Source: Rallus limicola
Taxonomy: Eukaryota; Chordata; Aves; Gruiformes; Rallidae
NCBI GenBank assembly: GCA_022605955.1
Contig: JAKCOZ010000003.1
Location: 53,692,179 to 53,756,178 of the forward strand
Direction of reading: 5' to 3'
DNA: 64,000 bases
Shown here: positions 12,004 through 25,207 of the stretch, piece after piece
How the letters are laid out: every line of letters begins with the position of its first letter
Position numbering within the stretch: position 1 is the stretch's first letter
Notes under the pieces: generated by a model
What the model saw: only the letters and a program-made list of their open reading frames with translations
The model's database searches: none
What the model was told of the DNA's origin: nothing
Translations under genes and position numbers: made by a program

Positions 12004-15000
12004 AGGAAACCTTACTAAAAATGAGTTTGTGACAAAGAGCTGCCAAAAATTAAGAGCGAATCCAGCAGGCTTGTTGCATCTAAAAGTACACTGTACCTGG
12101 CACAATGCTGACAGTATGGCAACTATATAGACTATGTAAAGTGTCTCTGTGGACTATGATGTAGTGCCTACTCCTGCTTTCTTGACACAACAGCTGGCAG
12201 GACAGATTTCAAAGGGTTTTGCTCCCTTATCGTGAATTTTGCAGTCAAAACATTCAGCTGAACTTTTAGCATAGGCAATCATATCCATGAAATGTGTTTA
12301 CAAAACCAAAGAAAATAGGATTATAAAACCAGGGCAATTTGTACATTTGCACAGGGACAAATTCTCCTCCTAGTTACAGCTGAGACACAACCTTGTTGAC
12401 CCAATTAGCATTACCCAAGGGGCAAATTAGCCTGAAGCTGAGTTGGCCTCTTCTTTTCTGAATAATATGATTATTTGGAGAGGCAGCTGTAGGGTAGTCT
12501 TAAATCAGAGGTAAATAATCTAATTTTGTTACATTTAGGGCTAATAAAACTGCATAATGAGAGTCTGATGAATTATTGAAGAAGACAAAAGATCCTGGGT
12601 GAAATAATAAAGGAGAGATAATAAAGACAAACTTATTACAATTAGTATCACTGAGGTGACACGTGTTAGCTTGCGATTAGTTTTCTGTAAAGGTAATAGG
12701 AACAGCTACAGTCAGTAAGAAAGAAAAGTAATGAAGTGGAAAAGAATCCTGCTGGATATAAATTAATACAGAAGGTGAATAAGAATAATAAGGTGATTTA
12801 TTGAAAATTGCTTTACTTGTTTTAAGGATCAGCAGTGTCATAGAGAACACTTAGAATTCCTATTGGAGTTCAGGTTTTCTGGAGAGACATAAAAATTTCT
12901 GCTAACAAACTGATTTACCTTATTTTCACAGAAATGCATTGCACAGCAATGAAAGAAGGCAGTAAACAAAATGAAATGCTTCCAGAAGACAGCAGAAAAT
13001 GGTTTGGGTTTGGGATAGGCCAAGACAAAAACCTCATTGTGAAAGTACCTACATGATAATTAAAAGAAATAACAGAAGCAATTAATAGAAAATCAAAAGC
13101 TTTTGAATGATGGTAATTTTTTAAAGACAGTTGAGAATTATCTGCATCTATCTGTGGAGAGAATTTGGTCAGATTTCAGCTTCAGAGACATTATTCTCAT
13201 CTTGAAGTCCATATTTAGGCAGATTCCCAAGCTGATGACTTGCTTGAGAGAAAAATTTATCTATCTCCCAATGATACCATCTGAAAGGTTCCCATTTGCT
13301 CCAAACAGGAGATGGGACAGGCTATGTGTAAGAAGGTAGTCCCTAATTTCTTAAGCAGACCAACTAATTTTTGCAGCTTTTCAAGTTTTCTTGCAGTGCC
13401 AAACCAACCAGTTTCAGCAGCTAAACATGCTATCAAAACAACAGATTTCTAAGATAGATATGCTAGAACAAGGCAACCTAGCTTAAATAGCCAACTCTGA
13501 ATAAGAAATAGTAAAACAGAGACAAAACTGTGCAACAAAGTAGAACAGGATTAGCCTTCAGTAAAATTAGCCTTGCTGCTTTTCAAAGTAGAACTTTTGT
13601 AGATGGTAATAAGAGTTGATTTCTACCAGTATAGGTAGGGAATTTTCATATGGTCAAACAGGGTGGTGCATCTCTCTTGTGGTATGAACAACTGTTTCCT
13701 ATTTTTGCCTTATGCCTCAGCTCTTATATATAATTCTGTCCTTTCCCACTTACACTGTTAATCCTGTTTTCTGGAATAGAAAACGTTTCCCAGATTTGTT
13801 TCCCTTCAAAACAATGGAGAATATTTCCAGGAAAATTGTATGCTAAACACATCTTTCAAGTGAAATGCCCTGACTAGGTTTATTTGTTGTGTAACAGTAC
13901 GGTAAAAATCTTGATCTGAATAGTAATCCAGAGTTATAGGAAAGAAAACCAAATGGTCATAGATCCTCAGCTGGTGCACTTTGGTTCAGTGTCCTACTGT
14001 TTGCAGGATCCAACCTCTGCAGTGGCTATCAAACACAGTAATTTTGGGTTTTGAGGTTTTCCCACTGCACCATGTTAATTAATGTCTCCCAGGCTTTTGT
14101 TGTTCCTAGGAATGATTAAGGTGGAGGATTAAGGTGATCATTCACAGAATTGTTATGCTTTTGCAGAATGAATTCTCAGATAGTGTTTCCATTTCTGTTT
14201 CTGTTGAAACAAATGAAGAAGAGTTGAAAGATTCTTGACAAAGGGGATGTGCCATTTCTTCATTTCAGACTTTACAAACTGGTATATATTGTTAGATTAC
14301 GAAGCAGCCAATTTTAGGGGCAATTAAAAAACTCACATGTTTACACTGGCATAAAGTTTAGCTATCTAGTTTTCCACCTCTGAAAGATGAGAACAATCAG
14401 TTGTTAACAGCTGACATGTAATAAGATACTGTGCTTGCATCTATGCTATGTATTATTAATTCAGTTTTGATAACACTGTAGATAATGCTGTAGGATACAA
14501 GGTGGGTGATGGAAGGGGAGAAGATCAAGTGAAAACCAGTTGCATTCAGTTTCAAAACAAAGAGGTTCTTCATGCAATAGGTAGCTGATTAGTGCAACTC
14601 CTTACCAAAGGATGCTGTGGATTGTAAGTATCTACATAGATTCAAAAGAAAAGTGAAAAATTTAATGGAATAGAAATTCAATGAAGATTAATAAATGTAT
14701 ATAAACCATTTCTAGCTCATGAAGACCTGAAAATACTTGAAGGCTGGAAAGTTTTAGGCAGAAGCAATGTATATATACATTTGACCTTTTATTACTCATA
14801 TTTAGGTATCTGCTGGTGATCTCTACCAGAGACCAGGCTCTGGGCTCAACAGACTTTTGCTGTCATTCAGGATGGCTTTCCAATGTCCCAATGTTTTTTG
14901 GAATCAAAGTTTAGTATTTGCTGAATGTAGTAAATATTTTTAATTTACCATACATTATATATAAAATAAAAATATATAAAATACTCCTTACTTGAAAAAG

Positions 15001-15355
15001 AAATATATACCACATATATGCACAGTACATAATTATCTTCTGATGTAATATTCCATGAAAAAATAGTGATTTAATGAGCAGGAAAGCTTAAACTGAAGGT
15101 GCCCAGAGTAAAATTTTATCCCCAGAGTGGATAATCAGAGTTCTCTGAATACCAGGTGTCTTCACTGAGGCATTTAAAATCGAAGCATTTGAGAATTTTG
15201 GTGATATGAAATATGCTATTATAAAAGAAAACATTCCTCCTGAATAAAATTAAATACACATGGACAAACCCCAAGTGCCTCACAATGAAAATCAGTGCCA
15301 GCAGAAGCGTCCACCTATACAGATTAAATTGTGGGATTGGGTTCCAAATATGTTC

Positions 15356-15374
15356 CTCCCCCCCCCGCCCCAGC
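15356..15374 (+). repeat. C-rich homopolymer tract
   Basis: CCTCCC followed by a run of C interrupted by one G. Such tracts are prone to sequencing and assembly length errors. Confidence 0.85.
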
Positions 15375-15717
15375 TCCATGTATAGCACACTGAAGGTTTT
15401 TCAAAAACAAGAAACATGTGGTCAGTGATACATCATTTTGGATACCTTTGTGATAGCATCCCATAACCTCTTTAGCAATTCTTCTGCCTTGATATAAACA
15501 GTGCCATGCATTATGAGGTGCGAACTCTTTTATTTATGAGCATTTCAAAGCAGCAATGTGTACTTGTTCATTTGGTATATGCAAGAACAAATTCTAGAAA
15601 AGCTTATGTGTCTTTTGTTCTCGTTTGTTTTACTGAAACATTACAAAATTGACTTTTAATATTCAAAAATAGAAAAATAGTGCAGAATTTTATTCTTTTC
15701 TGTAACCTCATCAAAAC

Positions 15718-15775
15718 TTATTGAAATCAATGGGAACCTTGATTTGATTTTGGTTGGTCAAGGATCAGCCTTCCA
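15718..15775. repeat. Possible old interspersed repeat fragment
   Basis: TTATTGAAATCAATGGGAAC followed about 30 bp later by AAGGATCAGCC resembles the same old 'tcaatggga...gatcaggcc' repeat suspected at 2930 and 59130. Weak, by-eye match. Confidence 0.3.
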
Positions 15776-18155
15776 GTCATCACAAAATAAAGGTGTTTTT
15801 TTTTTTTTTCAATCAGGACATATTAACAAAAAACTTTGTATTTAACTGTGTACTTTAGTCTTACATTAATCACTTAACATATATTTTATTTTATTGCTTA
15901 ATCTTCATTCTCTGTGTTTTAATGGATTCCTTTTATTCTCTTTTCAATTATTCATCTCTAATGTCTATTAGGGTTGTTCTGCTTCATGAGCCTAATTCCT
16001 CTCTTTGTGATTTATTCTCTTATTACAAATAGTCATTCGATTTTGTCCTTGTAATACCCTGCTTATTCATAGAAACATTTGTAGAAGACTGAAGTTATTT
16101 CACTGTAGTATTTAGGCATGAGGAATTATGTGGCAGTAAAGTAAATGGTGAGTGGACGGAGGTCATGTCTTTACTCTTTCCTTCTTTAAGGCAGGATCCA
16201 GTGGGTGTGATTAGCGGCAACTTTTAGTTCAGCATCTGCATTTAATCAGAAGTTATTTCCCCATTTCCTAGACTGCTTAGTGTAACACTTCAGCACTTCA
16301 TCTCTCTTCCCTGCCAACCAGGCAATAAAATAAGGGTTTCTAACTTTCTCCTCTTAATCTTAAATATCTTATTATCTGTGGAAGAATGAGAATGTAACTA
16401 ATGCAAATGACAGATAAAACTTTTCAACTCTTTCTGAAGTTATTGTACAGCACAGTGCAGAAGTGACTCAGCAACACAAAATAGGATGAAAATGTTTAAA
16501 TAATTACCTACATTTAATTTTAAATCAAAGTATTAAATTCAATTTACTGTAATTAAAGATTCAAATGAATAGTGTTATCCTGGTTTCTGGCACATATGAT
16601 ATTTACCATGTGCCAAGACTCATGAGTTTATATTAAGGAATATTCAGCTTTGAATCTCCTTCCTACCTGCTCTGCACAAAAGTGCTTAATCTGCTCTTCC
16701 ATGTAAGCAGTCGTTCAAAAGCAATTTGTATATCCATGGGAAATCACACAAAGCAGCCACAGTTTAACTATATAAAGTTGGAGGCATTTTTTGCCTTTTT
16801 TTTTTTTATTTGGAAAGGAGTTTTATAGCCACAGAAATACTGACATTCACATTCAAATGTAAGTAATTCTTTGCAAGGTGGAAATGTAATTTTCTTCTTT
16901 GTTTTTGGTTGGTTTTGTAATCGCACAGTAGGCATAAGTTTTGTTATGTTAAAAGATGGATTAAAAACATTTAAAATTATCTCTTGCATTACAACCTGCC
17001 AGATTTCATTAGTATTAAGCAATTAATAAATTATAAATTGATTTTCTATTACTTTTATTTGAGCTAATCTCATATTTGTAATTACATTCTGTTTGCCTTC
17101 TGCTTCACATGTCTTTACTTGCCATCATTCCCAAATACTATGCAAAGATTTTTATACTATACATATAATAATCTAAAATATCGCCACAGGGATCAGATTG
17201 GATGGGCCCATTTGGGTATGCCCAGAAGTTACACAAATGAAATAATCAGTAAAAAATCCTTCAGCAATTCTTGCTTCCTGTAGGCAAGAGATTCATGTGA
17301 CCCTGTGCAGACTGATGCCAGACTGAAGCTAAATGCCTGTTCACTTCCAGATCATGGGAACTGGGGAAGATTACAAGAAATTAGTAAAATATGTATAAAA
17401 TGTTTAGTAAGTTAGAAGTTCAGAATCCTGTACCAAATGTTATGATTTTAACAGATCTACTGCTGAATTGTCCTCCATCCATAAAAGTGAAGGATTTTCA
17501 GTTGTTCTGTATGGGGGCTAAAACCTGTTTCTAAATACTCATGGGTAGTAATTCCTGTCATCTAAGATCTGAGTTTCCTTCCATCTTAGACCTTAGATCT
17601 TGGGAAAGCCTATCTTGAAGTGCAGTAGTAATATGAGATAATGTACAATCTAAACCAGGAAAAAAGTCAACTCAAATAAAAACATTTTTCACCTTGCAGT
17701 ATACTGCACAAGCACAGACAATGGTGCTGCTAGTATTCCTAAGAAGCCTAGAAGAGAATTAATTGCTACTGATATTCAGATCCCAAATTTTTGTTTCTCT
17801 CTTAGGAGTTTAAAGAGACAAAAAGAACTGTAGTTCAAGGGTTGTGCAATATAAATTTTTAGTCTTTCTCTTTCTTGAGATTGTGGTACATATTACCCAG
17901 ATTTTCTCACCACTGAACTTCCAGGCACAGCTGAATGTTACCATATATGTCATTAAGGAATGCCTGGGGGCTGTTTTTTAAGGGTGGGTGGAGAGAGTGG
18001 TGTGTGGTGGTTTCTTTTATTTAACTTATGTTTTTATTATATTTCTGGACATCCATTATATCAAAACTGGCTTAAATTAAAGTTATTCTGCTACCTTGTG
18101 GCTGTAACTTGAAACACCACATCCTCAGTGGTTTTAATTTATAAAATCCTTGCTT

Positions 18156-18201
18156 ATACTGATAATCATTCTTCTCTCATACTGATAATCATTCCTCACT
18201 G
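18156..18201 (+). repeat. 23-bp tandem duplication
   Basis: ATACTGATAATCATTC occurs at 18156 and again at 18179, with similar TCTCT/CTCAC spacers, giving two 23-bp units. Confidence 0.85.
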
Positions 18202-20752
18202 GCATTTCTAAACCACATCCAGAATACTGTATCTGATTTTTGACCCCTCCTCAGTAGAAGGGGTAACTCTTTTGTACCAGAGACTAAATATGTGAGATGC
18301 TAAATTCTTGTTCCTTGCTTACTCTTCTGTCTCACCTTTGAAACACAGAAGCAGGAGATGGGGGGAATATATGCACTGCTGCTGTTCTTGTGCATGAACA
18401 CATTTCAGACTTTGATGGGAGCAGTCCAAGGATGATGAGGAATATAATACATAATCCCAGAGAACTAAACAATGTGACTTTAATGTTTAGATGACACAGA
18501 AAATGTATGTCATCAGGATCAGAATTTTATGTGCCTCAGTCTTGAATAGATGTCACTTTAGATACGCCTTTTCAGCTCTTTTTACATATCCTCCTTTTGA
18601 ATATATTTTTTACTTTTCTTGAAATGAAAAAATAATCTACATCTACCACGTGGGTCATATTTCTTTGTCAGACTTTGACAATATCTAGCTCAGTCTGACG
18701 ATAATAATAACAACAGTAAGTAATAAAAAACTCCAGGATCCCATTCTTCTGCAGGTATTTTGAGAAATCCTTTATATACCTTTATTTGCTAGTCTATCTT
18801 CAGATGACCTCAAAATACCTATTCTCATTTAAACCAGCTTTAGATCTGTTACCGGTATTGTGGCTTTTAGCAGGAATAGTTTGGATGAATTTATTATAAT
18901 TTAAAATACTGCCAGAATTGTATTTTAATAACATCAGCATTCAAGTGATATTCTAGAGCAATAGTTCATTTGTACTAGTATTGAAAATAATAATAATAAA
19001 TTACTGAAATGAATCATTATTGTTTATTATTTGCCAAATATGCAGACAAGCTGTTCCTTCACCATCTCCAAATTATGTTGCACTGAATCAGATTTGCTGG
19101 ATGAACATTCTTAAACAGTTCATCATTAACTAAACTTCTCAATGTTTTTCTGTAAGTATTTTTTATTGTATTAAGAGATATCAAAGGTCATGCTTGATAA
19201 AGAGAGAGCTTTAGATCTCTGTTTATCATAAGAGAAGTAAAGGCCTACATTCTGTAATTAAAATTCCATTAAGGGCCAAAAGTACTTGCTTCAGTACTGT
19301 TTTTTACTGTAAACATTTAATAAATCTTTGTTTTTTGAAACCAAAGGGCAAAGTCCGGCTCTCTATTCACAGCACTTCTAATAGGGAAGTGAGTACATAT
19401 CAATGTCAGACAGTAAGAAATTAAGGAAACATTGCACAGCAGAAGAAGGGGCTTTGTCTGGTAAAGCTGCTGGTAAAAAAATAAATATTGCATTCATGTT
19501 ACGACTAGAGCAATTTAGGTATGGAATGACAATATAATGTAAAACAGAATTCAAATGATTGTAGGTTAGTATGGGCAGACACTGAACAACATGTTTGTAC
19601 AAAAATATAAATTTATAAACATTTTCTTATATTTTTATACTGTGATGTTCAGCTGACATACAATTATTTCATCTTACTGTAGGAGACAAACATGCAATAT
19701 AGACTTTACTTTTCAATGGATTCTGATTCATGATTTACCTTGCTGCTTAGTTTTGGTGGGAACATACTTGTGCAACATTAAAAAAAAATCTTAGAGGGGA
19801 GGGGCATGCTCTTTACTTAGTACCAAATCAAGGTATGTTAAATAACATTGATCAAATCACATACCAAATTGTTCTCAACAGCGACACTATGTTGACCAAG
19901 AAATTTATTTGCTATCAGTAATATTATATATGGCCATAACTCTACAATTAAAAAACCCTTATTTATCTTCCTTATAAGAAATCTCTACCTGTAACTTTAT
20001 TCATAATGGTACCAGAAATCTTTAGACTGGAATGAGAACATAGGAAATCCATGGATATGAAACTCTGCTTTTTCAAAGCTTTCAAAGGAAATGTCCTTGA
20101 AACACAGTTACTGGGTGCCTTGGATTAAAAAATGTTAATTTGTACTTTATTCCAATTTAGGTTGATAGGATATTATGTGCCTCCTTGAGTTTTGACATAG
20201 CATTATAACTTTTCTCTCTTCTTTCTATAGTAATGCTTCCTAAAAGGGCATACAGAAAATTCCTTTTTTTTTTTAATGAATGGCATGGGACTATAACAGG
20301 ACAAAGCCTAAAACTCTGAACTGGATATAAAAGTTATGTATTCCAAAATAAAAGACCAAACGAGGTGGGTTTTTTATGCAAAACTCAGGTCATAGGTTAA
20401 AATTCTGGCACCACAAAGAGAGACCTAGAAAACGCTGTCACCCAAACTTTCCCATACATCCTGTTTTAAGAAGCTGAACAGCAGTTGCATTCAGTTTTTC
20501 CTTCAAACATAGAATCATCTTTAGCTGGTTGGCTGGAAGATCTTTTATTGTTAGCTCCTATTATTTTCATTACATATGTAGTCTGTGATAAAAAACTGTG
20601 TTTCTTTATTACAACATATTTGGGACCGTCTGCTGTCTGAAGTATTCTCTTTGATTTTGTATTTTCAAACATTGGACCAACTAAAGCAGTTAAAATCAAT
20701 TAAGATTCAAAGTTTTCTAAGTGTAATTGTGAAGCTTTGTACACGTATGTAC

Positions 20753-20768
20753 ATTTACATATGTAAAT
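20753..20768. repeat. 16-bp perfect palindrome
   Basis: ATTTACATATGTAAAT is its own reverse complement. It consists of two inverted ATGTAAAT half-sites, one base different from the POU octamer ATGCAAAT. In AT-rich DNA such a palindrome can arise by chance; no function is shown. Confidence 0.6.
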
Positions 20769-22643
20769 ATGTAAAAGTATTGTAATTATATTGTCATGCA
20801 AAGTGTGCATTCAGTTCAGACTGTGAGTTTCTTTATATAGGTCATGGGCTTCTCATTCTTCAGCAAGGAAAAAACCATAATTGCTACTAAAAATTCCCAC
20901 CCTTCTCATCAGAAGGACCTGCTTCTATGAAAGATGGAGGAAACTGAGTTGAGTCCCTTGGCTATGTAGGATAAGAAATAGAACAATATAATGTTTAGAA
21001 AGATTTCCCAGAAGTGTATGGTACTGAAGCATTATGTGATTATTGCAGATGCAAACTTCTGGTTTTATGTAAGTTTTCTTACAGTTATGAGCATTTACTT
21101 TCTGAGAGAAGAATGCACACCACTTCCTGTCAGAATGGTTTTTACTTTGCTTATAAAAGTAAGCTGATGGTAGGCAAGAAGGGCAACTTTCTTCCTTCAT
21201 CCTGTTACTATCAATGGGTAAGACTGGCTGTTTCTTGACTAGAGTTCAACATTTTTTTTTCCTATTGTATATAGGACTGGCTCTCAATATTTGAGTTTTG
21301 GTGATTTTGTAATGCACTCTGAAATTAAAGACCAAATCTGTTCAAGCGGTGTCTGGAATTGGTGAGGCTGTACAACATAGTTTGAGAGAAAAAACCCTGA
21401 AATAAGGACCAGATAGTTCTGGATGGAGTCTAGTCCAGGCAGTCTTGGACATCATTGTTCAACCAGGACCCTGAGAATGCTTTCAGTCTGTCAGATAACA
21501 TACTTGAGAAATACAGCTGGGAGGAGGTCAGCAGAAAATAAAGCTGGAAAAACGACCATTAACATGGGTTAGTCAGAGCAGAAACACATCCTGAAATTGT
21601 TATGTATAGTTATGACTGGTTTTCCCTGAGTGGATCAGCTAGGTGATTCAGTCCCTTATACCCCTTCTCACCTGTTTAGTCCACCTTCACTTGTTTAGGT
21701 TCTCTGTTCTGTGAACTGTTCTGAACTGTGAAGTCTACAGCAAGCATACTGTTTGCATTTATTTGTCTTTCTCCATAATTTAACTTGACTTACTTGTGTG
21801 GAGATGGTGTTTCTAGAATGTCAAGTTTTTGTTCCTATATAGGCACTGCCATAAATGCAATTAACAATGCAGAAATTGCACACTGTGATTGCCCACACAT
21901 GGTGTAAGGGTAGAATAGCACAAACTATCATTTTTTCTGTTGAAAGGCTGAGTCGGGCTGTAATAAAACCAAACATTAGTGTATGATAGTAATAGCCCCA
22001 TTACTACATTGAATAATGTAAAATTACTCATCCCAAGCATAACATTATGTTCACATGGATAATGGAAATTATTAGCCAAAGTTTCCTTAGCATGAAGGGT
22101 TCAACTGGGTACAGGTATTTGCATCTAGGCTACCCTAAGCTCTGTGAGATGACCACGGAGGAATGCAGTGCTTAATGTTATTCTAAAATAGGTGTTTACA
22201 ACTGGTTGCATGAATCATGTCTTAAGAGTGTCTGTTTCTCTTCACTGACTATATAACAAGCCTAGAAGGATAGGCTCAGACGTAACATCTATGTTATAGA
22301 AATCTAAAGTGAGATGAAATGAGTCATACCTGAAAGGTTGTTTCCATTTTCATTACTGTTAACAAACACAAAGCCATGAAGATGAAAAGCTAAGTTTATA
22401 TATCTGTCAAAAAAACACAAGGTGCAAGAGAAGCTACAATAATGACTTAATAAGATAAAAAAGCTAAAATACCCCACAGTCAATTGTAAGGATTCCACTC
22501 ACTTAGGGTACTCGCTTGAGTTACGTCCATTGCCTGAAGACTTCCCACCTTCCAAGAAGTATCTTCATTAGTAGACTATAAGGTTTGCATAGTGGTAGAC
22601 AGCTTCTAGTTTTGTTGAAACACTGACATTATAAGTGGTATGC

Positions 22644-23607
22644 TGTTGTGGGTTGACCCTGGCTGGAGGCCAGATGCCCACCAAAGCTGCTCTATCATTC
22701 CCCTCATCAGCTGGCCTGGGGAGAGAAGATATGAAGAGCTTGTGAGTTGAGATAGGGACACAAAGAAATCATTCAGCAATTACTGTGATGGGCAAAACAG
22801 AATCAACTAGGTGTAAAATTAATCTAATTCATTACTCCATCAAAACAGTGTGGGATAATGAGAAACAAACCCAAATCTTAAAGCATCTCCTCCCACCCCT
22901 CCCTTCTTTCATAGGTCAAATTTATTCATGATTTCTCTACCTCTCTGAGTGGCACAGAAGGATGGGCAATGGGGGTTGGGGTTAGTTCATCCCATATTGT
23001 CTCTGTTGCTCCTTCCTTCTCAGGGGGAGGATTCCTCACAGTCTTCCCCTACTCCAGCATGGGGTCCCTCTCACAAGAGACAGTCATCCACCAATTTCTC
23101 CAACATGAGTTGTTCCCGTGGGCTTCAGTTCTTCATGGACTGCTCCAGTGAGGGTCTCTTCCATGGGGTGCAGACCTTCAGTAACAGACTGCTCCAGGAT
23201 GGATTCTCCATGGTGTTACAAGTCCCGCCAGCAAACCTGTGGTATGAGCCTCTCTCTCCATGGACTCCAGGTCTTGTCAGGACCTTGCTTGAGCAATGGC
23301 TACTCATCAGGTTACAGCCTCCTTCATATGCCTCCAACTGCTGCAGCATGGGGTCTCTCCATGAGCTGCAAACGAGATCTCTACTCCCCATCATCTTCCA
23401 TGAGTTTCAGGGGGACATCTTGTTTCACTGTGGTCTTCTCCATGGGCTGTAGGAGAATGTCTCCTCTAGGGCCCGCAAAACATCCTCCACCCCTTTCTTC
23501 ACTGGCCTTGGTGTCTGAAAAGTTTCTCACAACGTTTCACTCCTACCTCTGTCTGAAAAAAAGCTGCCACTAATTTTTTTCTTTTTGTTTGTTTTATTTT
23601 TTTCCTT
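22644..23607 (+). mobile_element. LTR, subfamily A, 5' part (interrupted)
   Basis: It starts TGTTGTGGGTTGACCCTGGC and continues with CTGGAGGCCAGATGCCCACC, the 5' LTR signature. It runs through the A-type AAATTAATCTAATTCATTAC block and a series of TGCTCCAG/CCATGGG units, to GGCCTTGGTGTCTGAAAAG and GCTGCCACTAA, then breaks off in a T-rich stretch near 23607. The expected next block is missing. The last about 95 bp of an A-type LTR reappear at 26366-26459, so this is the left part of one LTR split by about 2.75 kb of other repeats. Open frames of 167 and 151 codons inside it are chance frames. Confidence 0.87.
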
Positions 23608-23612
23608 CAAAA

Positions 23613-24461
23613 CTACATTATCACAGTCTGCTAAGAAGGGAGGGGTAGGGCAGGGTGGTTAATGGTGTTTTAAAATCTGGAAAAGGAAAACAGCTTGTGA
23701 AGAAATTACAGAGAACCCCATTTCCCCAGTCCATGCCCCTCCCTGTGCCACAATGGGGGAAAAGAAGGGAGAGGATAGGCTGAAAGAACGTGAGAAAAGA
23801 AGACTGACAGGGAATCTTATTAATGTTTATGAATATCTCAAGTGTGGGACACAGGGGGAAATGGCCAGCCTCTTTTCTATGGTCTGTGGAGACAGGACAA
23901 GGGGCAATGGCTGCAAGCTGGGGCACAGGAAGTTCCACACCAACATGGGGAAGAACTTTTTCACAGTGAGGGTGACAGAGCCTGGGACAGGCTGCCCAGG
24001 AGGGTTATGGAATCTCCTTCTCTGGAGATACTGAGGACACATCTGGACACCTACCTGCGGGTTATGTCCCAGGGAGCCTGCTTTGGCAGGGGGTTTGGAC
24101 CTGATGATCTCTCAAGGTCCCTTCCAACCCCTATGATTCTGTGATTCTGTGAAATCATGACTAAAGTGAATTCTGCTAAGAAGGGGTGGGGGGAAGGTGC
24201 TTTAATATCTGGTGACACTTCTCATTACCCAACTTTGGTGTCACTGGGTGTGCAGTGCAGTGTAATAAATTAGAGAGTTTTCTTTTCTTTATTCTGTGTT
24301 GTCTGTTTTGCCCATGACACTGATTGCTGAATGATGTCTCCCTGTGCTTATCTCGACTCCCAAGCCTCTCAATATGCATTTTCTCGCAGTCCAGCTGAAA
24401 AGGGAAGTGACAGACTGACTTTGGTGGGTGTCTGACCTCCAGTCAGGCCTAAACCACCACA
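23613..24461 (-). mobile_element. LTR, subfamily B, truncated, with CR1 inside
   Basis: On the minus strand it begins at 24461 with TGTGGTGGTTTAGGCCTGAC, has the B-type CTCTAATTTATTACACTGCA block and GTAATGAGAAG, is interrupted by a CR1 (23772-24152), resumes with CTCCCTTCTTTTCCCCCA, and breaks off near 23613, well short of its 3' end. CTGCTAAGAAGGG-like blocks occur on both sides of the CR1 (about 23630 and 24173), showing the same internal duplication of about 158 bp as the copy at 25208-26365. The truncated end abuts the truncated end of the plus-strand A LTR. The dense purine and pyrimidine composition is typical of this LTR. Confidence 0.85.
23772..24152 (+). mobile_element. CR1 LINE 3' end inserted into an LTR
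   Basis: Translated pieces include RRLTGNLINVYEYLKCG, then GDRTRGNGCKLGHRKFH and NFFTVRVTEPGTGCPGG, the CR1 ORF2 C-terminal end. It continues into the 3' UTR (CTCAAGGTCCCTTCCAACCC) and ends in GATTCTGTGATTCTGTGA, the CR1 tail. The LTR sequence GAAAAGAAGGGAG on the left and ATCATGACTAAAG on the right are adjacent in the uninterrupted LTR at 25208-26365, so this CR1 inserted after the LTR. Stops and frame changes make it non-functional. Confidence 0.92.
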
Positions 24462-24697
24462 ACAGAGGAACAGCGTACTGTATTGCCACTTTCAAGCTTT
24501 TTTTCATCCATTCATCTTTCATAAATGGAAAGGTTCCCTCTATGCACTGTCAGTATATAATTGCATCTATGATTAATACCCAAGTAAGATCCATTTCTCC
24601 CACAGTTCATTTGCTCTGCTTTTCAGGGTAGGGAGACATTTGACAGAAACAAGGAGATGCTGCTGGAATGTTTTAATTTATCTTAAAATACAACACA
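24462..24697. other. Unassigned 236-bp segment between LTR and CR1
   Basis: This lies between the 5' end of the minus-strand LTR and the CR1 at 24698. If the two minus-strand B LTRs belonged to one provirus, it would be the internal end next to the 3' LTR. No polypurine tract is visible on the minus strand next to 24461, which argues against that. No coding sequence was recognised. Confidence 0.5.
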
Positions 24698-25197
24698 GCT
24701 ACAGGCTGGGCAGAGAATGGATTGAGAACAGCCCTGAGGAGCCTTGGCAGTGTTGGTGGTTAAAATCCTTAACTTGAGCCATCAATGCACACTCACAGCC
24801 CAGAAGGCCAATGCTGTCCTGGGCTGCATCAAAAACACCATGACCAGCAGGTTGAAGGAGGTGATTCTGTGCCTCTACTCTGCTCTCATGAGAACCCACC
24901 TGGAGTGTCCAGTTCTGGGGTCCCCAGTACAAAGCAGACATAGAGCTGTTGGAGTGAGTTCAAAGAAGGGCCACAAGGATGGTCAGGGGACTACAGCACC
25001 TCTCCTATGAAGACAGGCTGAGAAAGTTGGGCTTGTTCAGCCTGGAGAAGAGAAGGCTCCAGGGACACACTATGGCAGCTTTCCAGTACCTGAAAGCAAC
25101 CTCTAGGAAAGCTGGGGGGGAACATTCTATAAGGGCATGGAGTGAAAGGATAAGGAGTAATGGGTTTAAACTAAAAGACCAGAGATTTAGATTAGAC
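24698..25197 (+). mobile_element. CR1 LINE fragment, truncated at both ends
   Basis: The fragment starts GCTACAGGCTGGGCAGAGAA and encodes degraded ORF2 C-terminus: [57 protein letters not shown] and [14 protein letters not shown]. The frames are broken between 24744 and 25190. The 3' UTR and tail are missing; the sequence stops at GATTTAGATTAGA and within about 10 bp joins the truncated 3' side of the LTR at 25208. A CR1 lacking its own 3' end must have lost it after insertion, so this is a deletion junction. Confidence 0.9.
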
Positions 25198-25207
25198 CAG
25201 GTCCATC

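Larger units (their letters stand above)
11661..22643. other. Long AT-rich non-coding stretch
   Basis: About 11 kb without a recognisable exon or gene. Open frames are 60-91 codons at most, do not resemble known proteins and overlap on opposite strands as expected by chance. Small features inside it are listed separately (T/G-rich tract, C-run, 23-bp duplication, palindrome). The slightly denser part at 21340-21790 could be an unrecognised old LTR, but I cannot support that. Confidence 0.55.

Noticed and set aside
21340..21790. Possible further LTR
   Set aside because: The texture is somewhat LTR-like, but there are no clear TG...CA ends, no second copy in the window and no recognised consensus.
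22949..23573. 167- and 151-codon frames
   Set aside because: They are inside the A-type LTR; the translations are rich in repeated Ser, Cys, Leu, Trp and Pro from the LTR units and overlap in different frames.
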